A stretch of 64,000 nt of DNA from an uncultured bacterium (GTDB lineage Bacteria; Desulfobacterota; Desulfobaccia; Desulfobaccales; 0-14-0-80-60-11): assembly GCA_937943575.1 (NCBI GenBank), contig CALEAV010000015.1, forward strand, positions 21,851 to 85,850, read 5' to 3'. Each line of letters starts with the position of its first letter. Position 1 is the stretch's first letter. A program made the position numbers and the translations under genes. Under the pieces are notes generated by a model. That model did no database searches. It was not told the origin of the DNA and saw nothing but the letters and a program-made list of their open reading frames with translations. Below, in pieces: positions 31,606 through 40,418 of this stretch.

Positions 31606-33351
31606 ATGGGAAATTATCAGCAGCTGAAGGAAGCCCTGGAGCGGCAGCTCACCCATCTGGCGCAGCTGCCGGAAACTCCCAAGACCACCGTGCTGAACCT
31701 GCTGGACAAGCTGCGCCAGAACCGCTTCCACCTGGTGGTGATGGGGGCCTTCAAGCGGGGCAAGAGCACCCTCATCAACGCCCTCTTGGGGGAGGCCCTC
31801 CTCCCCACCGCCATCGTCCCCCTCACCTCCGTGGTCACCATCCTCACCTACGGCGAGCAGGTCCGCATCGAGGTGCGCTTCCACGACGGCAGCACCCGCC
31901 TCATCTCCCCCCCGGAGCTGGTGGACTACATCACCGAGCGGGGCAATCCCGGCAACCGCAAGGGGGTGCGGGAGGTGGAGATCACCTACCCCTCGGACTA
32001 CCTCAAGGATGGCGTCTGCATCATCGACACCCCCGGGGTGGGCTCCATCTACAGCCACAACACCGAGGTGGCCTACAACTACCTCCCTTACGTGGATGCC
32101 GCCGTCTTTGTGGTCACGGTGGACCCCCCCCTGTCCGCCGCGGAGCATGAGTTTCTCCGGGACATCCGGGAATATGTCCACAAGCTCTTCTTCGTGCTGA
32201 ACAAGATTGACTACGTGGACGAACCCGAGCGCCAGGAGGCCCTGGAATTCACCCGCCAGGTCCTGCAGGCGGACCTCGGGACCGGCCAGGTCAACATCTT
32301 CCCCCTCTCCGCCAAGCTGGCCCTGGAGGGCAAACACAACGGCCATCCGGAGCTCCTCACCGCCAGCCACCTGCCGGAGTTCGAAGCCCATCTCAGGGAC
32401 TTCCTCTTCCGGGAAAAGGGGCGGGTGCTGCTCATCTCCTGCCTCAGCGGGGCTCTGAAGGCCATCACCGACTCCACCCTGGCCCTGAAGGTGGAGCGCC
32501 AGGCCGCCGCCCTGCCGGTGGCCGAACTGGAGGCCAAGATCTCCCAGTTCAACCAGGAACTGGAGGGCCTGAAAAAGGAGCGGGAGATGTCCCTCCTGCT
32601 TCTGGACGGCCGCCTCAAGGGCGTGGCCACCCAGTTCGATGCCGATCTGGAAGCCTTCCGCCGGGAGACCACCGCCCGCCTGCGCCGGGAGATCGAGGCG
32701 GTGTTTCAGGAAAAGAGCCGTCAGGCGGGGGACCTCCGCCAGGAGATGGAAAAATTCCTCTTCGCCGCCCTCCGGGACCTGTTCATCGGCTGGCGGCGCC
32801 AGGAAATCGACAGGCTCTCCCAGACCCTGGCGCAGACCCACCAGGAGTTCGCCGCCCGCAGCAATGCCATCCTGGAGCGCCTCACCCAGCTCACCGCCCG
32901 CATCTTTGACTTTTCCCTGCGGGGGGTGGCGGTGGAGGAGGTCTTCGCCGACCGCAGCCGCTTCAGCTTTAAATTCAAAGACGAGCCGGTGGGACTGGAG
33001 ATCCTGCAGATGACCATCACCGGCCTCCTGCCCCGGGCCCTCACCAAGGGGATGCTGCTGAAGAAGCTCCAGGAAAACGTGGCCGAGCTGGTGGACAAAC
33101 ACTGCGGCCGCCTGCGCTGGGACTTCCACCAGCGCCTGCAGGACATCGGCCGGGAGATGCGCCAAAGCTGGCTGGAGCGCCTGGATGAGACCACGAACAG
33201 CATCCGCCAGGCCCTGGAGCGGGCCCGGACCCAAAAGCAGGCCAGCGCCCAGGCGGTGGCGGCCCGGGCCGGGGAGCTGGACCGCAGCCTGGCGGCCATC
33301 CTCCAGGCCGAAGCCGACCTGCTGGCCCTCCGGGAACGCCTGGCCGCCTGA
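31606..33351 (+). CDS. Dynamin-like GTPase
   Basis: 581 residues. The GTPase domain has P-loop GAFKRGKST (47-55), a G2-like Thr in PLTSVVT (72-78), G3 DTPGVGSI (141-148) and G4 NKID (199-202). The remaining 300 residues are almost all charged helix with coiled-coil character, as in bacterial dynamin-like proteins that bind or remodel membranes. No transmembrane helix is obvious. ATG 31606 follows GGGAGG; the in-frame extension upstream runs through the riboswitch and is rejected. Sole plus-strand gene directly behind the fluoride riboswitch, hence probably induced by fluoride. Its part in fluoride stress is unknown. Confidence 0.9.
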   Translation: MGNYQQLKEALERQLTHLAQLPETPKTTVLNLLDKLRQNRFHLVVMGAFKRGKSTLINALLGEALLPTAIVPLTSVVTILTYGEQVRIEVRFHDGSTRLISPPELVDYITERGNPGNRKGVREVEITYPSDYLKDGVCIIDTPGVGSIYSHNTEVAYNYLPYVDAAVFVVTVDPPLSAAEHEFLRDIREYVHKLFFVLNKIDYVDEPERQEALEFTRQVLQADLGTGQVNIFPLSAKLALEGKHNGHPELLTASHLPEFEAHLRDFLFREKGRVLLISCLSGALKAITDSTLALKVERQAAALPVAELEAKISQFNQELEGLKKEREMSLLLLDGRLKGVATQFDADLEAFRRETTARLRREIEAVFQEKSRQAGDLRQEMEKFLFAALRDLFIGWRRQEIDRLSQTLAQTHQEFAARSNAILERLTQLTARIFDFSLRGVAVEEVFADRSRFSFKFKDEPVGLEILQMTITGLLPRALTKGMLLKKLQENVAELVDKHCGRLRWDFHQRLQDIGREMRQSWLERLDETTNSIRQALERARTQKQASAQAVAARAGELDRSLAAILQAEADLLALRERLAA

Positions 33352-33390
33352 GGCCGGCGGAAAAATCGCCGCCTTGCTCCGGTCAGGGAA

Positions 33391-33418
33391 TTGACCTGAC
33401 TCTTCCAGAACCTATATT
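33391..33418 (+). promoter_or_regulatory. Promoter of the small 33462 gene
   Basis: TTGACC (33391-33396), 16-base spacer, TATATT (33413-33418). It lies between the dynamin-like gene and the 94-aa gene, so the latter probably has its own transcript. Confidence 0.65.
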
Positions 33419-33461
33419 GTGAGTGAGGCCTTTATCTTAATACTTCCCCAAGGAGGCGGCC

Positions 33462-33746
33462 ATGAAGGAATATGATGAGATCATCAAGCAGAAAGGTCTT
33501 CCCCAGGTGGGTCAACTGGTGCGCAGCAAGAAATACGGCACCCTCTGGCGCGTCATGGAAAAAAAGGAGATCTGGCGCAACATCGACCCCGATCCCCAGA
33601 CCGGTGAGCCCCGCATGGTCCCTGCCATCTACCTCCTCTACTGGAAGGTGCAGGAAGGGGTCACCCCCGGGGTGGGCCGCCTCATGGGTTATGAATACAC
33701 CCTCTACGACAACACCTTTCATCTGAACTGGGAGATTGTGGAGTAG
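33462..33746 (+). CDS. Small hypothetical protein (94 aa)
   Basis: Begins MKEYDEIIKQKGLPQVGQLV with an ideal AAGGAGG upstream. The sequence is rich in Tyr/Trp and charged residues (SKKYGTLWRVMEKKEIW, AIYLLYWKVQEG, MGYEYTLYDNTFHLNWEIVE), suggesting a small beta-rich cytoplasmic domain. No family is recognised, and there is no signal peptide. A promoter and a terminator bracket it, so it is a monocistronic unit. Confidence 0.85.
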   Translation: MKEYDEIIKQKGLPQVGQLVRSKKYGTLWRVMEKKEIWRNIDPDPQTGEPRMVPAIYLLYWKVQEGVTPGVGRLMGYEYTLYDNTFHLNWEIVE

Positions 33747-33783
33747 CGGAGATTGCGTCTGGAGAAGAGCTCAGATTCATGAG

Positions 33784-33812
33784 GCGGGGGGCATTACCCC
33801 CGTCTTTTTTTC
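33784..33812 (+). terminator. Intrinsic terminator after the small 33462 gene
   Basis: CGGGGG (33785-33790) pairs with CCCCCG (33797-33802); a T8 run follows at 33805-33812. Confidence 0.8.
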
Positions 33813-33999
33813 GCCCTCTCTCGGCTCTCCTCGGCTCGAAGCTCAAAATCGCGGGGAAAAATCCTGAGGCCCCAACCAGCCGGTAACAGAGAAAAAATTT
33901 GTGGCTCCGGGCCGTGGTTGGCTAAAATGGCACCTAAAGGCTGGGAAAGGGGCGGCATTCCCCGGGATCCAAGTCCCACCCCAAGAAAGGATCAGGCTT

Positions 34000-34635
34000 A
34001 TGACCCACATCATCCTCGTGCGCCACGGTCAGACTCCCTGGAACAAGGACAAGATCTTTCGCGGCTCCAAGGACATCCCCTTAAATGACCAGGGCCGGGA
34101 GGAGGCCCGGCTGGCCGGGGAGTGGCTTAAAGGGGAGACCATTCATGCGGCTTATACCTCGCCCCTGTCCCGCTCCCGGGACACCGCCGAAGCCATCGCC
34201 CGCCATCACGGCCTCACGGTCCAGGACCTGCCGGGGTTGAGCGACCTGTGCTACGGCGACTGGGAAGGCCTGCCCCTGACCGAGGTCAAGGTGCGCTACG
34301 CCGACCTCTACCGGCAATGGGAAGCCGCGCCCCATACCGTGCGCTTCCCCAACGGCGAGACCCTGGACGAGCTCCGGGACCGGGCCCTGGCCGCGGTGGA
34401 GGAGGTGGTGCGCCGCCATCCCCATGAGACCGTGCTCCTCTCCGCTCACCGGGCGGTGAACAAAGTGCTCATCGCCGCCTTCATCGGCCTGGACAACTCC
34501 CACTTCTGGCGCATCGGCCAGGACACCACCGCCATCAACCGCTTCACCCGGGTGGGGGAGGTCTGGCACATCATGGCCGTCAACGACACCTGCCATCTCC
34601 GGGGCATGACCCGGGGTGAATACGTGGATTTTTAA
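34000..34635 (+). CDS. Histidine phosphatase family protein (phosphoglycerate mutase-like)
   Basis: A 211-residue branch-1 histidine phosphatase. The catalytic core is IILVRHGQTPWNKDKIFRG, with the phosphohistidine in RHG. Then come SPLSRSRDTAEAIA, LCYGDWEGLPLTEV with the acid/base Glu, and VLLSAHRAVNKVLI with the second His. Members include cofactor-dependent mutases, alpha-ribazole phosphatase (CobC) and broad phosphatases; the exact substrate is not evident. ATG 34000 has AAAGGA about ten bases upstream; the upstream frame is not conserved-looking. Confidence 0.88.
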   Translation: MTHIILVRHGQTPWNKDKIFRGSKDIPLNDQGREEARLAGEWLKGETIHAAYTSPLSRSRDTAEAIARHHGLTVQDLPGLSDLCYGDWEGLPLTEVKVRYADLYRQWEAAPHTVRFPNGETLDELRDRALAAVEEVVRRHPHETVLLSAHRAVNKVLIAAFIGLDNSHFWRIGQDTTAINRFTRVGEVWHIMAVNDTCHLRGMTRGEYVDF

Positions 34636-35285
34636 CGATGGTGCGGGGTTCAGGGGCCTTTGCCCCCGCCCCGGGGTTGTGCCTGCCTCCCGGGGGAGAA
34701 AAACTCTTGCCCTCCTTCCCGGCTTTTTGGTATGGTTACCGTTGGACTTGCGGGAAAAGGAGTCAGGGAAGGTCCTGACCCCTCTCCCATCTTCCTCTCC
34801 TGAGGTCTCGAAAAGGGGCGGGAGGAGAAGGTGAGGAGGGGAGGGGGCACCGGCTCCGCTCTTGCCCGCCACCACGTCCGACGCAGCCAAGGCTTCGCCC
34901 CCGAGGGCGGCATGTCCCACCGGGAGGGGGGACCCCTTGGCTGCAGTCATGGCTCACAGCCCCAAGGGGGTGATCCCAGGTGCAGCGACCCTGCATCCGC
35001 CGCAAATCCTGAAGCCCGGGTGCGTCCAGGGCCTTGGCAAGGCCCCTGACCCCGGCCGGCGCGAGGCGGCAGGGAGGGAGCACCTGGGAGCGTCAGTCCT
35101 GATGTCCTGATCCCACCTCACTCCCTCTCTTCCGGGAAAGGTCTCCTCCTCTCCCTCGCCCCGCCGGCTTCCACCAGAAAAAAATTCCGCCCCGGGCGAG
35201 TCCTGCGGTCTTGCCGCCCCGCACCCGTGCGCGCCCTGGCTTGGCCGGCCGCTCCTGGACTGACGTCCGGGGGGAGGAGGAGGAC
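34636..35285. other. Long gene-free region with a perfect inverted repeat
   Basis: About 650 bases with no supported gene before the mvhD-like operon. A perfect 10-bp inverted repeat GCAGCCAAGG (34883-34892) / CCTTGGCTGC (34935-34944) encloses further GC-rich self-complementary sequence (GCCCCCGAGGGCGGC, 34897-34911). It could be a structured RNA or leader, but it lacks a T-run and I cannot assign a family. The promoter of the downstream operon must also be here; none is clear. Confidence 0.4.
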
Positions 35286-35729
35286 ATGGAGGGGAATTCC
35301 TACAAAATTCTCGGATTGTGCTGTCGCTGGTGCTCCTATGCCGGCGCCGACCTGGCCGGCGCCATGCGTCTGCAGTACCCCCCGGAGATCCGCATCGTCA
35401 TGGTGCCCTGCACCGGGCGGGTGGATATTCTGCACATCCTCAAGGCCTTCGAGGCCGGGTTCGACGCCGTCTTCGTCTCCGGCTGCCACGAAGGCGACTG
35501 CCATTACCTGGAGGGCAACGTCCGGGCCCGCAAACGCATCACTAAGCTGAAAAAAGTGTTGGAGGAGCTGGGCCTGGAGCCCGAGCGCCTGGAAATGTTC
35601 CACGTCAGCTCCGGCGAAGGCCCCAAATTTGCCCAGGTCTGCCGGGAGATGTACGACCGGGTGGCGCGCCTGGGCCCCAACCCGGTGCGCCGCGCCCCTC
35701 AGCCCGCGGCGGCCGCCGCCTCCAACTGA
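35286..35729 (+). CDS. MvhD/HdrF-type hydrogenase iron-sulfur subunit
   Basis: A 147-residue protein of the MvhD/FlpD family. CCRWCSYAGADLAG near residue 13, MVPCTGRVD, and VSGCHEGDCHYLEGNVRARKRI are the conserved cysteine motifs of this [2Fe-2S] electron-transfer subunit, which normally links hydrogenase or formate dehydrogenase to heterodisulfide reductase. A run of GGAGG precedes ATG 35286. The tail is Ala/Pro-rich. It is the first gene of a five-gene operon with HdrD-like and double-cubane-type proteins. No HdrA or MvhA is adjacent; a group 3b-like hydrogenase lies 13 kb away. Confidence 0.88.
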   Translation: MEGNSYKILGLCCRWCSYAGADLAGAMRLQYPPEIRIVMVPCTGRVDILHILKAFEAGFDAVFVSGCHEGDCHYLEGNVRARKRITKLKKVLEELGLEPERLEMFHVSSGEGPKFAQVCREMYDRVARLGPNPVRRAPQPAAAAASN

Positions 35730-35752
35730 CTGCCTGAAAGAGAGGTGCCATC

Positions 35753-37024
35753 ATGGAAAAGGTCCTGGATCTGAAGAATCTGGCCGCCCGGCGTCGGCAG
35801 AGCGCCTTCGCCGACATCATCCCCGAGGCCCACGCCAATATCTGCTTCACCTGCGGCACCTGCTCGGGAGGCTGCCCCCTGACCGGCATGGAAAGCACCA
35901 GGGACGAGGGCCTGGACTGCCGCAAGGCCATCCGCATGGTGCTTCTGGGGATGGAGCAGGAGCTCATCGACTCCCGCTTCCCCTGGATCTGCACCGCCTG
36001 CAACCGCTGTGAGGAAGGCTGCCCCATGGGCATCAAGCTCACCAAGGTCTGGTACCGGGCCAAGGCCCTCAGGCCCCGGGACAAGGTGCCGGGCATCCTC
36101 CATAAAGGCGTGGAGCTCTGCCTCAAGACCGGCAACAACATGGGCATCCCCACCGACGAATACGTCACCCTGCTGCAGGAGCTGGGGGAGGAGCTGGCCG
36201 AGGAATGCTGCCCCGGCTTTGAAACCCCGGTGGACAAGGAGGACGTGGACTACCTCCACTTCCAGAACTCCAAGGAGGCCTACGCCGAGCCCGATGACAT
36301 GAAGTGGTGGTGGAAGATCTTCTATGCCGCCAAGGTGAGCTGGACCACCCCCTCCACCAACTGGGAGTCCGTGGACTGGGGGCTCTTCACCGCCAATGCC
36401 GAGGCCTCCAAGGAGATCGCCCGCCGCAAGGTGGAGCATATGAAGCGCCTGCGGGCCCGCACCCTCATCCTGCCGGACTGCGGCGGCGCCTCCTACGGCA
36501 CCCGCTACAACATCGAGCAGTACTTCAAACACGAGTTCGGGCCGAAAACGGGCCACGAATACGTCTATTTCTTCGACGTGCTCCTGCGCTTCCTGGAAGA
36601 GGGGCGCATCAAAGTGGACAAATCGGTGCATGCCGACCGCATCGTCACCTGGCACGACTCCTGTAAGCACGGCCGCTCCGCGGTGATGGCCTTCGGGGAC
36701 GCCTCCAACTTCGAGAAGGCCCGCAAAATCATCAGCTACCTCATCGACATGGACAACTTCCGGGAGATGCCCCACAACCGCATGCAGGCCTTCTGCTGCG
36801 GCGCCGGCGCCGGCAACTGGCCCGGCCCCTTCGAAAAGGAGAAGACCGAGCACGGCCGCTTCAAGGTGGACGACATCCGGGCCACCGGCGCCGATTTGGT
36901 GGTGGTGGGCTGCTCCAACTGCCGGGACCAGATCATGAAAAACCTCAAGCCCAAATACAACCTGGATATCGAGGTGAAATACCTCTGGGAGATGGTGGCC
37001 GACGCCCTCATCCTGGACGTCTAA
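35753..37024 (+). CDS. Heterodisulfide reductase-related iron-sulfur protein (HdrC/HdrD-like)
   Basis: 423 residues. Two [4Fe-4S] motifs lie near the N-terminus: Cys31, 34, 37, 41 (CFTCGTCSGGCP) and Cys80, 83, 86, 90 (CTACNRCEEGCP). The C-terminal half has CCG-type cysteine clusters (LPDCGGASYG, HDSCKHGRS, AFCCGAGAGNWPG and GCSNCRDQ), as in HdrD/HdrB and GlpC-type proteins that bind a noncubane cluster. It likely passes electrons between MvhD and the downstream double-cubane-type protein or its activator. The real partner is not shown by sequence. Confidence 0.88.
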   Translation: MEKVLDLKNLAARRRQSAFADIIPEAHANICFTCGTCSGGCPLTGMESTRDEGLDCRKAIRMVLLGMEQELIDSRFPWICTACNRCEEGCPMGIKLTKVWYRAKALRPRDKVPGILHKGVELCLKTGNNMGIPTDEYVTLLQELGEELAEECCPGFETPVDKEDVDYLHFQNSKEAYAEPDDMKWWWKIFYAAKVSWTTPSTNWESVDWGLFTANAEASKEIARRKVEHMKRLRARTLILPDCGGASYGTRYNIEQYFKHEFGPKTGHEYVYFFDVLLRFLEEGRIKVDKSVHADRIVTWHDSCKHGRSAVMAFGDASNFEKARKIISYLIDMDNFREMPHNRMQAFCCGAGAGNWPGPFEKEKTEHGRFKVDDIRATGADLVVVGCSNCRDQIMKNLKPKYNLDIEVKYLWEMVADALILDV

Positions 37025-37085
37025 GCCTCCCCTTAAACCGGAGGGGGGCTTCCCCCCTCCGCATCCCTCCCCAAGGAGACCCTGC

Positions 37086-38360
37086 ATGCCTGGTCCCTAT
37101 GATGAGATGTGGGAAAAACTCAACCTGGACCTGAGCGCCCACGAGCATCTGCTCCAGGTCCTGGGAAAATTCTACGGCGACATCTACCTCAGCCAGCAGG
37201 GCCGCCTCAAGGGCATGGAGTATCTGGACTTTGTCCTCTCCGAGGTGCACGGCCTGCGCATCCAGGAGCTGCAGGCGGCCAAGGCCCAGGGCCGCAAAAT
37301 CATCGGCACCTTCTGCATCTTCGTCCCCGAAGAGCTCATCCTGGCCGCCGACGGCGTCTGCGTGGGCCTGTGCGCCGGCGCCGAAATCGGCAAGGAGGCG
37401 GCGGAGAAGATCCTGCCCCGCAACACCTGCGCCCTCATCAAGTCCTTCGTCGGCTTCAAGCTCTCCCGCCTCTGCCCCTACATCGAGTCCTGCGACCTGG
37501 TGGTGGGCGAGACCACCTGTGACGGCAAGAAGAAAGCCTACGAGATCTTCGAGGAATACGCCCCGGTCTATGTCATGGAAATCCCCCAGATGAAGCAGGC
37601 CTGCGATCGGGACCTGTGGCGGGCCGAGGTGGTGCGCTTCAAGGCCAAGGTGGAGGAAATCACCGGCAGGACCATCACCGCCGAGAAACTCAGAGAGGCC
37701 GTCCGCCTGGTGAACGCCCGCCGTCGGGTCCTTAAGCGCCTTAATGAGCTCCGGGCGGCCGTCCCCACCCCCATCTCCGGCCGGGATGTGCTCCTCATCA
37801 ACCAGGTGAGCTTCTATGACGATCCGGTGCGCTTCACCGCCAAGATCGGCGAGCTCTGCGACGAGCTGGAGAAGCGGGTCCGGGCCGGGGAGGGCGTGGT
37901 GCCCGCCGGCACCCCCCGCCTGATGCTCTCGGGCTGCCCCATGGCGGTGCCCAACTGGAAGCTCCCGTATATCATCGAGTCCTCAGGCGCCGTCGTGGTG
38001 GGCGAGGAATCCTGCATCGGCACCCGCAACATCCGGGACCTGGTGGACGAGACGGGGCAGACCCTGGAGGAGCTCCTCGACGCCCTGGTGGACCGCTACA
38101 TGCGCATCGACTGCGCCTGCTTCACCCCCAACCGGGAGCGCCTGGAGCACATCGTGCAGATGGCCCGGGACCTGAAGGTGAACGGCGTCATCCATTTTGC
38201 CCTCAATTTCTGCCAGCCCTATGCCATGGAGGCCTTCAAGGTGGGCCGGGCCCTGGAGAAAGCAGGCATCCCCATGCTGCCCATCGAAACGGATTACAGC
38301 ATGGAGGATGTGGAGCAGCTCAAGACCCGGGTGGAGGCCTTCGTGGAGATGGTGCGCTGA
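37086..38360 (+). CDS. 2-hydroxyacyl-CoA dehydratase D-type / double-cubane cluster protein
   Basis: A 424-residue protein of the HgdB/BcrC/BadD family. Conserved cysteines occur in GTFCIFVPEELILAADG, GLCAGAEIG, CALIKSFVGF, LCPYIESCDLVVGETTCDGKKKAYE and LSGCPMAVPNWKLPYIIESSGAVVVGEESCIG. Only one such subunit is present, next to a matching activator ATPase. That is the arrangement of E. coli YjiM/YjiL and of the double-cubane cluster protein/reductase pair rather than of a two-subunit dehydratase. The likely role is an ATP-driven, low-potential reduction of an unidentified small substrate. AAGGAG precedes the ATG. Confidence 0.87.
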   Translation: MPGPYDEMWEKLNLDLSAHEHLLQVLGKFYGDIYLSQQGRLKGMEYLDFVLSEVHGLRIQELQAAKAQGRKIIGTFCIFVPEELILAADGVCVGLCAGAEIGKEAAEKILPRNTCALIKSFVGFKLSRLCPYIESCDLVVGETTCDGKKKAYEIFEEYAPVYVMEIPQMKQACDRDLWRAEVVRFKAKVEEITGRTITAEKLREAVRLVNARRRVLKRLNELRAAVPTPISGRDVLLINQVSFYDDPVRFTAKIGELCDELEKRVRAGEGVVPAGTPRLMLSGCPMAVPNWKLPYIIESSGAVVVGEESCIGTRNIRDLVDETGQTLEELLDALVDRYMRIDCACFTPNRERLEHIVQMARDLKVNGVIHFALNFCQPYAMEAFKVGRALEKAGIPMLPIETDYSMEDVEQLKTRVEAFVEMVR

Positions 38361-38373
38361 CGGGAGACAGGTT

Positions 38374-38607
38374 ATGGCCCCGGACAGAGCCGTGGTGATC
38401 CCCTTCGCCTGCCACCACCAGTTTCAGGACCGGCGGCGGCTGCAGGAGCTGAAAAACACCCTCCTGGCCGAAACCCTGGCCTTTGCCCAGGTGGCCCTGG
38501 ACAACGCCGCCCTTATGGGCCCGGACGCCAAGGCAATGCGCCTCCTGGAGATGGCCTGCCGCCTGCTGGAGGAGGCCCGGGACCGCCTGGTGCGGGAATT
38601 GCTGTGA
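38374..38607 (+). CDS. Small helical protein between the double-cubane-type protein and its activator
   Basis: 77 residues starting at ATG 38374 with GGGAG upstream. Its stop overlaps the next start as GTGA. The sequence begins MAPDRAVVIPFACHHQFQDR and continues as one long amphipathic helical region (LQELKNTLLAETLAFAQVALDNAALM ... LLEMACRLLEEARDRLVREL). A single CHH stands near the N-terminus. I recognise no family. Tight coupling to the activator suggests a dedicated accessory or adaptor. Confidence 0.75.
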   Translation: MAPDRAVVIPFACHHQFQDRRRLQELKNTLLAETLAFAQVALDNAALMGPDAKAMRLLEMACRLLEEARDRLVRELL

Positions 38608-39386
38608 GCGAAAGGCCTTCTGCCTTGGTGGCGGGGATCGATATCGGCTCCCGCTCCATCGAGCTGGTGCTGCTGGAAAACGGGGAGGTGGTCCACTGGG
38701 ATCTCCTCCCCACCACCTACGACCCCCTGAAGCAATGCCGCAGTCTGCTGGACCGGGTGCAGGTCCGGCGGGTGGTGGCCACCGGCTACGGCCGCCGCCT
38801 GCTGGAGGGCAATCCCGGGCAGCTTGAGGTGCGCACCATCACCGAGATCCAGGCCTATGCCCTGGGGGCCCGCCATCTGGTGCCCACCGCCCGCACCATC
38901 CTGGACATCGGCGGCCAGGACACCAAGGCCATCCTCCTCACTCCGGAAGGCCGGGTGGCCAAGTTCGAGATGAACGACCGCTGCGCCGCCGGCACCGGCA
39001 AATTCCTGGAGTTCATGGCCGTGGCCCTGCAGATCCCCCTGGAGGAGTTCGGCGCCTTCGCCCTGACGGCCGATAAGCGGATCACGGTGAGCAGCATGTG
39101 CACGGTGTTCGCCGAGAGCGAGGCCACCAGCCTCATGGCCCGGGGCGAAAAGCCCGCCAACATCGCCCTGGGCCTGCATCTGGCCGTCGTCTCCCGCACC
39201 GTGGCCATGCTGAGAAGGGTGGGGATCACGCCGCCCCTGGTCTTCGCCGGTGGCGTGGCCCACAACCCTGCCGTGCGCCGGCTTCTGGAGGAGGCCCTGG
39301 GGCAGGAGGTCATGGTGCCGGAGCAGCCGGATCTGGTGGGGGCCCTGGGCGCCGCCCTCCACGCCTGGCGGCTGTCGGAAGATTGA
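38604..39386 (+). CDS. Activator ATPase of the 2-hydroxyacyl-CoA dehydratase / DCCP-reductase type
   Basis: A 260-residue BadF/BadG/HgdC-type ATPase of the ASKHA fold. Phosphate motifs are AGIDIGSRSIELVLL and TILDIGGQDTKAILL, with NDRCAAGTGKFLEFMA and SSMCTVFAESE carrying the two cysteines that would bridge one [4Fe-4S] cluster between two subunits. VFAGGVAHNPAV is the adenosine motif. It drives single electrons into its partner on ATP hydrolysis. GTG start at 38604, coupled to the 77-aa gene. Confidence 0.92.
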   Translation: MSERPSALVAGIDIGSRSIELVLLENGEVVHWDLLPTTYDPLKQCRSLLDRVQVRRVVATGYGRRLLEGNPGQLEVRTITEIQAYALGARHLVPTARTILDIGGQDTKAILLTPEGRVAKFEMNDRCAAGTGKFLEFMAVALQIPLEEFGAFALTADKRITVSSMCTVFAESEATSLMARGEKPANIALGLHLAVVSRTVAMLRRVGITPPLVFAGGVAHNPAVRRLLEEALGQEVMVPEQPDLVGALGAALHAWRLSED

Positions 39387-39542
39387 GGGCAGGCCCGGGG
39401 TGCGTCCTCCCTCCTCCCGCCCTGGAGGGGAGGACAACTCCCGCCTCTGGCCGGGATGCGCGTCGACTGGGGGGGAGGGCCCGGGAGAGGGGGCAGGGGA
39501 AGTGCTCCCTGGCCCCCTCTCCCGAAGCAGCTGACGGTGCGG

Positions 39543-40418
39543 TCAAATCACCTTATGGAGGGGGTATTCCACGATGCCCTGGGCTCCGGCGCTGATGAGG
39601 CGGGGGATGAGGTGGCGCACCTCGCTCTGGTTCACCATCACCTCCACGGAATACCAGTCCGTCTCGTACAGCGGGGCAATGGTGGGGGCAAGGAGGCTGG
39701 GCAGGATCTCCACGATGGCCTTGAGGCCCTTTTCCGGGATGTTCATCTTCAGGCCCACCATATTTTCGGCCCTGAGCGCCCCCAGGAGCAGCACCATGAT
39801 GTTGCCGATCTTCTCCCGCTTCCAGGGGTTTTTCTCCCAGACCTCGGGGTTGGCGATGAGCTGGGTGTTGGACTGGAAAAACTCATGGATGATTTTGAGG
39901 CCGTGGGCCTTGATGGTGCTGCCGGTTTCGGTGACCTCCACCACGGCGTCGGCCAGCCCGGCGGCCACCTTGGCCTCGGTGGCCCCCCAGGAAAACTCCA
40001 CCGTCACCGGGATGTGGCGCTCGGCGAAGTATCTCCGGGTGTAGTTCACCAGTTCGGTGGCGATCTTTTTCCCCGCCAGGTCCTTGAGGGTGCGGATGTC
40101 GGAATCCGCCGGCACCGCCAGCACCCAGCGCACCGGGTTGGTGGAGGCCTTGGAATACATCAGGTCGGCCACCACCACCACCTTGGAGTCGTTCTCCATG
40201 ATCCAGTCCTTGCCGGTGAGGCCGCAGTCCAGGACGCCGCTCTCCACATAGCGGCTCATCTCCTGGGCCCGGCACATGGAGCAGGAGATCTCCGGGTCGT
40301 CAATTTCGGGAAAATAACTGCGGCCGCTCACCCGGATGTGCCAGCCGGCCCGGCGGAAAAGATCGATGGTGGCCTTCTCCAGGCTGCCTTTGGGGATTCC
40401 CAGACGCAGTTTATCCAC
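39543..40418 (-). CDS. hisG: ATP phosphoribosyltransferase HisG (long form)
   Basis: 291 residues, the length of the long HisG form with a C-terminal ACT-like regulatory domain. [22 protein letters not shown] opens it. [15 protein letters not shown] and [13 protein letters not shown] form the active site, and [19 protein letters not shown] is the PRPP-binding signature. The last about 75 residues ([29 protein letters not shown]) are the regulatory domain. First step of histidine synthesis. The GTG at 40418 has AAGGAGG upstream, and the start overlaps hisI by eight bases. Confidence 0.95.
   Translation of the reverse strand: MDKLRLGIPKGSLEKATIDLFRRAGWHIRVSGRSYFPEIDDPEISCSMCRAQEMSRYVESGVLDCGLTGKDWIMENDSKVVVVADLMYSKASTNPVRWVLAVPADSDIRTLKDLAGKKIATELVNYTRRYFAERHIPVTVEFSWGATEAKVAAGLADAVVEVTETGSTIKAHGLKIIHEFFQSNTQLIANPEVWEKNPWKREKIGNIMVLLLGALRAENMVGLKMNIPEKGLKAIVEILPSLLAPTIAPLYETDWYSVEVMVNQSEVRHLIPRLISAGAQGIVEYPLHKVI

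Noticed and set aside
31480..33234. A 584-codon minus-strand open frame antisense to the dynamin-like gene
   Set aside because: It is a composition artefact: Gly/His/Leu/Gln-rich with no motifs, and it would read across the riboswitch.
34870..34950. Possible SRP (4.5S) RNA, because of GCAGCCAAGG
   Set aside because: The conserved GGUCCGGAAGG tetraloop region is missing and the hairpin lacks the SRP domain IV asymmetry.
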